Below, one piece after another: positions 60,501-64,000 of a stretch of 64,000 nt of DNA (within the stretch, counting starts at the first letter, position 1; every line of letters starts with the position of its first letter). The notes beneath the pieces are model-generated. The model saw only the letters and a list, made by a program, of their open reading frames with translations, was not told where the DNA came from and did not search any database. Origin of the DNA: Agelaius tricolor (Eukaryota > Chordata > Aves > Passeriformes > Icteridae); NCBI GenBank assembly GCA_023055355.1, contig JALJCS010000024.1, positions 7,393,501 through 7,457,500 of the forward strand. Reading direction: 5' to 3'. The translations under genes and the position numbers were made by a program.

Positions 60501-63376
60501 CAGGGAAAGGAGGCCAGTAGTTCCAGCCAAAGTAGATAATTCTGCAAGCACCAAAAGACCATGTGGAAGAAGACATAAAAAAAGAAGTTTTGTGAGACCT
60601 AGGATTGTTGGGGGATCTTCATCTCTGCCTGGATCTCACCCCTGGACTGCAGCTATATATATTGGAGAGAGTTTCTGTGGTGGCAGCCTGGTTCAGACAT
60701 GCTGGGTTGTGTCAGCAGCACACTGCTTTGCTCACAGGTAAGCTCACCCCTTAGTGTGGCAGTGGGTCCTCACAACAAACCTGAACTGAAACAAGAAAGA
60801 AGATGAGATTATGAAAGAACAGTGTGTCAAAAGGAATTTCTGGCAATTTGAATACTCTTCATGATCTGAAAAATGGCTTGGACTACTACAATCTCATAGG
60901 CCCTTATCTTGTTCCTTAGGGAGTCTCAAAGAGTCTAAACACCCTGACTAAAGGAATAAGGTAGGGTGAAGCAGCACATAGAATGGGGCATTGCATGTGC
61001 AAGAACCTGCAGGGGAACAGAAGTATTTCTCTTCTTCTTGGTTACCTTTCTGAATGTTTATGCCTGTTTTGAGATATAACAGAGATGACTGTGCTCTCTG
61101 CTGTGTTTTGTTCAGAAAGGCTGAGACAGCCAAGCAATGATTTATTGGAGACGATAAATTACTGTTGGTTGACACAAATAGAGTGGGCTGAGCTTTACAA
61201 GAAGCCACATGGAAGAACTTCAACTGTCAAACTTCTGAAGCTGATTTTCTTGAGAGATTTTTTTGTTTTCTCCTGTGGGACACTGGAGAAAATATTGATT
61301 ATAGGATGCTCTTACTTTATTCTAAATACTTAATTTTCTACAAATGTTCAACACTTTCCCTGATTTCAGTTTGATCACGTTGAAGGGAAAAATATTACAT
61401 CATTTGATACCCATTGTTCCTTTGCATAGTAAAGAAGCCAAGAGAAACAGAAAACCTTTTGCCAGAATATAGACACTGATAGCTTTTAGAGCTAATAATA
61501 CCACTGTGAATGCTGTACTGAAGCATTTGGAGCTCAAGCCACAATGCATTTGTTTTTCAAATGTTGTGAAATAGCTACTAACTTTGGCAGCTGTTCAGGA
61601 CATTTCCACCCACTTCCAGCTGGTCGTTTGGTATGTACAGATTTTCCATAATTACTGCATTGTAATCTGTGCTCTTCTGTTTGTTTAGTACCTCTGGTAG
61701 TCACAATTCCAACTGTTTTCCACTAGGCGACAATAGATACCTGTGCAGTTCAATTATTTCTTTTTTCTTTTCTGTAACCCCTCCTGTTTTACTTCTTTTC
61801 TGAATGAACCATCTGTAAGTCCTAGCAGAACCATTCAGTGCTTCTAAAATTATTTTAAATACTGTTCCAGAAAGTGAACTTCCACTGTATACAGGCCCAA
61901 AATTTGATTTTCAAGGAGGTTGATTTACTGCTGCAAAAATACTGAGAAAATCATGGCCTTACATATTGATTGAAGAACATTTTATTACCTTCTTGTATGT
62001 CAGTAATACAGAATACCCTTTGCCCTTTCCTTTGTTAATCTTTAGCATAGTTCTTGTAGCAGGGTGGCTTCTATCTCTCTGCATTGTAATTGCCCAGAAT
62101 CTCCTCTGAGTCCATGGCTGCTGGTCACTGCTGTGCACTCAGTACTGGGGGAGGTTCTGTGGTGCTTTTGTACCTGCTGGGCACAGAAATGCAACCAGGG
62201 AAACTGCAATGATACAAACCACTCTGTGTCTGTGCATGATGTGTGTCACCAGATATTTCCTCCTCCTGCCCTGGGTAACAAAACACAGGAGTGCTCCAAT
62301 GTTGAAGAAACTTGCTAACTTGATTCATTGTAGACTTATGCAGTTTGAATTAGTTTTAGAACAAGAGTGAAATGTGAATTTTTTTTGCTTTCAAAGCTAG
62401 AGACTATATTGCCTTCCTAAACACTTCCTGATTATTCCCAAATGTCCCTTACTTCCCAGTTTCTATACTTGTTCTTATTAATTTACTTTCCTAGGACACT
62501 GGATATCAGAGGACTGTGGCCTTCTTAGAGTGAAAAACTGATAGCTGGAAAAGATGGTGTGAATTGCAAATACTGTGTTCTCCTCTGGCTGTGAAGTTTC
62601 CCATTAAATCCATGTGCTTTTGGGACTTCACCAGGTTGCTTTTGATTCTGGACAACAGATTTAACATAGATAAGCAAATCTCAGAACTGGTGATATCTTT
62701 TCAGTTGAAGCTTCCCGGATGTTCCTGAATTGTCAATGTGCCAGCACCTTTAAATCTTGGCCCATGCCTGTAATTTTTTTCAGTAGACTGTTTTCCTGGA
62801 GAAACGAGATATCCACCACTGACTCATCTTTTGATCCTTCCTTTCTTTCTGAGCAGTTTTTGTAATCATTGGCAAAGCCGAGTTTAAGTTGACTCAGTTG
62901 AGTTTCTAGAAGAGGTGTTAGTACCCCCAAAGATGCTTGTTAGCCAAGCAGCAGCTGGGCACAGTGCCTGTGCTGGCCTTTTCCTTCTTTCAAGAAGCAG
63001 CAGCCTTTAATTAGGCTGATCAGGACCCACAGAGCATGGGTCTCACTGTAACATCTTTTTCCTTGCCCTCTGTTTGCAGGAAGCCTGGGGAACAGGTAAA
63101 GGCATTATGAGAGGGTAAATAATGGACATGGTGGGAGGCTGAGGTTATAATGGTTCATAGGATACCCAGCCACTGGAAAATCAGCTGCATTTGTCCTGCT
63201 AATCACAGAACTGCTTGTCTCTCTTTTGCATTACAGTCCACTAAAATCTACCATTCGAGTAGTTCTGGGTCAACAAATATTTAATAAAACAACTGATGTA
63301 ACACAGACATTTGAGATAGAGAAATACATCTTGCATCCTCAGTATTCCGTGTTCAATCCTACTGAACATGATATTG
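30444..63376 (+). CDS. HGFAC: HGFAC, hepatocyte growth factor activator (5' eleven exons; 3' end outside window)
   Basis: Secreted serine protease zymogen, made chiefly in liver, which cleaves pro-HGF. Eleven exons with matching phases encode 434 residues: signal peptide (about 1-20), short linker, FN2 (about 43-89), EGF (104-137), FN1 (142-183), EGF (185-218), kringle (226-307), activation linker, and trypsin domain from I344. The linker [18 protein letters not shown] closely resembles the human HGFAC activation site. Catalytic His is H383 in SAAHC and Asp is D433 in EHDI, a spacing of 50 as in the human enzyme; the catalytic Ser exon lies beyond 64000. Domain order is shared with factor XII, but the linker, RTCW-type core and RGS12 neighbour point to HGFAC. 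The N-terminal Ser/Thr/Pro-rich part of human HGFAC is mostly missing. Introns total about 31.6 kb. Confidence 0.94.
30510..32077 (+). other. HGFAC intron 1
   Basis: 1.57 kb, phase 0, donor gtaagt, acceptor tctctttgtag. No other feature seen. Confidence 0.75.
32078..32132 (+). CDS. HGFAC: HGFAC exon 2, short N-terminal segment
   Basis: Fifty-five bases after a strong pyrimidine tract (ttctctttttctctttgtag), encoding [18 protein letters not shown] plus one base, with donor gtacca. It enters in phase 0 and leaves in phase 1, so exons 1, 2 and 3 join in frame. The basic, Gly/His-rich peptide stands where human HGFAC has its long Ser/Thr/Pro-rich region. The supporting evidence is phase and splice sites rather than homology. 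Confidence 0.65.
32133..33932 (+). other. HGFAC intron 2
   Basis: 1.8 kb, phase 1. It contains an imperfect 21-base tandem duplication at 33302-33342 (ACTCCCAC...CCTTCCTTA twice). No exon supported. Confidence 0.7.
33933..34029 (+). CDS. HGFAC: HGFAC exon 3, first half of fibronectin type II domain
   Basis: Acceptor tttgtatttcag, donor gtgagt; enters in phase 1, leaves in phase 2. Encodes [20 protein letters not shown], then [10 protein letters not shown] and the start of a Trp codon. TEDG-C-RFPFR-GG is the characteristic opening of the HGFAC FN2 domain, with its first two cysteines (C49, C63). Confidence 0.93.
34030..39114 (+). other. HGFAC intron 3
   Basis: 5.1 kb, phase 2, splitting the FN2 domain. 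It holds AT-rich and mixed sequence with chance ORFs up to 142 codons (34127-34555), for which I see no domain or exon. Confidence 0.7.
39115..39188 (+). CDS. HGFAC: HGFAC exon 4, second half of fibronectin type II domain
   Basis: Acceptor gattcttttcag, donor gtaagg; enters in phase 2, leaves in phase 1. With exon 3 it reads [19 protein letters not shown], the end of an FN2 fold with its third and fourth cysteines (C74, C89). DLLPRDHS then links to the first EGF. Confidence 0.94.
40030..40087. repeat. TG/TA compound microsatellite
   Basis: Alternating GTATAT, TGTGTG and TATATA blocks within HGFAC intron 4. Confidence 0.9.
40857..40873. repeat. Poly-T tract
   Basis: Seventeen consecutive T. 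No recognisable retroposon body is attached on either side. Confidence 0.85.
43132..43221. repeat. 15-bp minisatellite, six units
   Basis: The unit GCCTTCCTCCCTGCG is repeated six times in perfect register (last base of the last unit differs). It is pyrimidine-rich on +. Since 15 is a multiple of three, it makes pentapeptide-repeat ORFs in all frames (SLRPS on +; EGRRE- or QGGRP-type on -). These are by-products of the repeat, not exons. Confidence 0.95.
43570..43695 (+). CDS. HGFAC: HGFAC exon 5, first EGF-like domain
   Basis: Acceptor aatttcttag, donor gtaagt; phase 1 at both ends, as is usual for a shuffled EGF module. The domain begins [15 protein letters not shown] and continues through [14 protein letters not shown], with all six cysteines in standard EGF spacing. 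It lacks the Asp/Asn-x-Asp/Glu calcium-binding opening. Confidence 0.95.
   Translation, partial: WLLQIPVQTTPAKMEGPVLSLTATGCTTVPVLRNSQARTVS
43696..44341 (+). other. HGFAC intron 5
   Basis: 0.65 kb, phase 1. A 171-codon frame on - covers it and the next exon but has no recognisable domain. Confidence 0.75.
44342..44473 (+). CDS. HGFAC: HGFAC exon 6, fibronectin type I domain
   Basis: Acceptor cttcatttcag, donor gtaagg; phase 1 at both ends. Encodes [17 protein letters not shown]...[19 protein letters not shown]. The four cysteines and the C-x-C-x(n)-C ending are the FN1 finger fold found between the two EGF domains of HGFAC and factor XII. Confidence 0.93.
44474..45837 (+). other. HGFAC intron 6
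   Basis: 1.36 kb, phase 1. No further feature seen. Confidence 0.75.
45838..45948 (+). CDS. HGFAC: HGFAC exon 7, second EGF-like domain
   Basis: Acceptor tttccttgtag, donor gtaagt; phase 1 at both ends. Encodes [20 protein letters not shown], then [17 protein letters not shown], with six cysteines in EGF spacing. It joins in frame to the kringle exon as CNI-VPSQRC. Confidence 0.95.
48624..48666. repeat. TG/TA microsatellite
   Basis: Alternating ATATATG, TGTGTG and GTATAT blocks within HGFAC intron 7. Confidence 0.85.
55165..55469 (+). CDS. Candidate nested two-exon small secreted peptide (speculative)
   Basis: ATG at 55165 opens 23 codons, [20 protein letters not shown] and three more, that look like a signal peptide and end exactly at a good donor (CAG|gtaaag, 55233/55234). 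Sixty-eight bases later, after a ctaat branch-point-like motif and a ttttcacctcag acceptor, a phase-matched frame runs from 55302 to a TGA at 55467-55469. It encodes a Lys-rich peptide with two cysteines ([19 protein letters not shown] onward). Together that would be a secreted peptide of about 78 residues. The family is unknown, the intron would be near the minimum length, and no promoter or poly(A) site was identified. It could equally be chance; it cannot be an HGFAC cassette exon because it would shift the frame. Confidence 0.15.
56414..56436. repeat. Perfect inverted repeat with p53/p63-like half-sites
   Basis: GTGACATGTC, spacer AAG, GACATGTCAC: exact 10-base arms. Read as decamers TGACATGTCA and GGACATGTCA one base apart, it resembles a p53-family element (RRRCWWGYYY twice) with two mismatches in the first and one in the second. 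Confidence 0.75.
57478..57652 (+). CDS. HGFAC: HGFAC exon 8, first part of kringle domain
   Basis: Acceptor cctctgccag, donor gtgagg; enters in phase 1, leaves in phase 2. Encodes [20 protein letters not shown], then [20 protein letters not shown] and [18 protein letters not shown]. It carries kringle cysteines 1-3 and the C-x-P-W-x-S core; NGT is a potential N-glycosylation site. The stretch [16 protein letters not shown] of human HGFAC is almost identical here. Confidence 0.95.
57653..59960 (+). other. HGFAC intron 8
   Basis: 2.3 kb, phase 2, inside the kringle at the position usual for this family. It contains a TTTGCTTGATTG-type imperfect repeat with adjoining GT and poly-T tracts (58485-58566). 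No exon supported. Confidence 0.75.
58485..58566. repeat. Imperfect GCTTGATT repeat followed by (GT)n and poly-T
   Basis: GCTTGATTG-like units are repeated in two clusters, then a GT tract and a run of T. Simple-sequence expansion. Confidence 0.8.
59961..60046 (+). CDS. HGFAC: HGFAC exon 9, end of kringle domain
   Basis: Acceptor aattcaccag, donor gtatgt; enters in phase 2, leaves in phase 1. With exon 8 it reads [20 protein letters not shown], then [11 protein letters not shown], completing kringle cysteines 4-6. The normal NPD-x-D acidic loop is present but reads DDDDK, encoded by four GAT codons in a row and AAG. Confidence 0.95.
60047..60496 (+). other. HGFAC intron 9
   Basis: 450 bases, phase 1, acceptor tccctttttatcttag. 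A 91-codon frame at 60128-60403 lies inside it but shows no homology I recognise. Confidence 0.75.
60497..60737 (+). CDS. HGFAC: HGFAC exon 10, activation linker and N-terminal protease segment
   Basis: Acceptor ttttatcttag, donor gtaagc; enters in phase 1, leaves in phase 2. A 22-residue variable linker leads to [19 protein letters not shown]330 is the cysteine expected to tether the light chain to the protease. Activation would occur after R343, and a dibasic KKR site lies seven residues upstream of the cleavage point. [20 protein letters not shown] and [18 protein letters not shown] follow, giving the new N-terminal Ile344 and catalytic His383. The match to human HGFAC in this exon is the strongest evidence separating it from factor XII. 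Confidence 0.96.
60738..63236 (+). other. HGFAC intron 10
   Basis: 2.5 kb, phase 2, just after the catalytic His exon. No other feature seen; ORFs of up to 91 codons have no recognisable domain. Confidence 0.75.
63237..63376 (+). CDS. HGFAC: HGFAC exon 11, protease segment with catalytic Asp
   Basis: Acceptor cttttgcattacag, donor gtgagt; enters in phase 2, leaves in phase 1. Encodes [20 protein letters not shown], then [20 protein letters not shown] and [27 protein letters not shown] and YSVFNP are shared with human HGFAC. D433 in EHDI is the catalytic Asp, and NKT is a potential N-glycosylation site. The next exon, expected to begin with a VLIRL-like sequence, lies beyond the window. Confidence 0.95.
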
Positions 63377-64000
63377 GTGAGTATTTGTCTTCAGACAGTT
63401 TTATTTTCCATTTACTCAACCTAGTTTCAAGTTTAGATGGTCTGTTAGAAACTGCCTTTAGAGTGGAAAAATCATAGATACTAGGAGAGGTTTTTGAATG
63501 CAGAGGATTCTTAGTTCTACCAGAGTTATAACAGCATCTGAAGGCTAGACAAATTCAGATGAAAAATAAATTGCAAATTTTAAATAATTATGATAATTAG
63601 CCTTTGGAGCAATTTACCTAGATGTGTGGCAGATTGATCATCACTTCAAGTCTTTGTGAGATTAGGCATTTTTTCAACTGAACCAGAAGCTGTAGGCTTG
63701 ATGCAGGAATTACTTGGTAAAATTCTATTGTCTGTATTGTATAAAGGATCTGACTAGATGAATGTAATAACCCCATCTGCTCTGAAAACCTGTGGCACTA
63801 AGAATCATTTTTTACACTGGGATAGATTTAAAAATCAGCTGTCTTATCAGTCAGAAGTTAAATGCCCTTCTGATTGACCTTATACTATTAGTCAGAATGA
63901 CAATGGAGCAGCAACTTATTTCTTATTTTCTGATCTGCTCTTGTGAAAGTTGTCACGTCACCCCAGGACATCAAGCTGTGTGAGCACTTTGTGAGATTAT
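63377..64000 (+). other. HGFAC intron 11 (partial)
   Basis: Begins gtgagt and runs off the right edge. I searched for a following phase-1 protease exon and found none before 64000. Confidence 0.75.

Noticed and set aside
30444..63376. Identity as coagulation factor XII
   Set aside because: Same domain order, but the CGRRHKKR linker, [15 protein letters not shown] block and RGS12 neighbour match HGFAC. F12 neighbours RGS14 instead.
1..64000. Prokaryote-type systems (CRISPR, operons, insertion sequences, phage)
   Set aside because: Coding is by short spliced exons of vertebrate genes with a CR1 LINE. No regular repeat-spacer array or closely packed ORFs exist.

Overview
This is a vertebrate nuclear window, most likely avian. 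Evidence: coding sequence is split into small exons with GT/AG junctions, a 3' fragment of a CR1 LINE is present, interspersed repeats are otherwise sparse, and the proteins are close to known amniote proteins. The exact species cannot be read from the sequence. Exons were assembled by hand from splice signals, reading phase and family knowledge; no alignment program was run.

Two genes lie head to tail on the + strand. (1) Positions 107-15545 hold the 3' end of RGS12, a scaffold that regulates G-protein signalling: the exon leading into the GoLoco motif, the GoLoco/proline-rich exon, and, 11.75 kb further on, a last exon ending in a PDZ-binding ATFV tail. Reading through the donor of the middle exon gives a second, shorter C-terminus followed by an apparent 3' UTR. 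(2) Positions 30444 to beyond the right edge hold HGFAC, the hepatocyte growth factor activator. Eleven exons with consistent phase encode a signal peptide, a short N-terminal segment, FN2, EGF, FN1, EGF and kringle domains, the activation linker, and the trypsin-like domain as far as the catalytic Asp. The remaining protease exons lie outside the window.

Layout: 1-15545 RGS12 3' exons and two introns (the second holds the CR1 fragment); 15546-30443 intergenic, with a probable solo LTR, microsatellites and spurious ORFs; about 30270-30443 HGFAC promoter with a near-perfect HNF1 site; 30444-63376 HGFAC exons with unusually long introns; 63377-64000 HGFAC intron.

The two genes do not share a pathway. 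Their adjacency is the conserved RGS12-HGFAC synteny, which mirrors the paralogous RGS14...F12 neighbourhood. No CRISPR array, operon, tRNA or rRNA was seen. Apart from the recognised exons, the long ORFs look like chance or intronic frames. The most speculative item is a possible nested two-exon small secreted peptide at 55165-55469.
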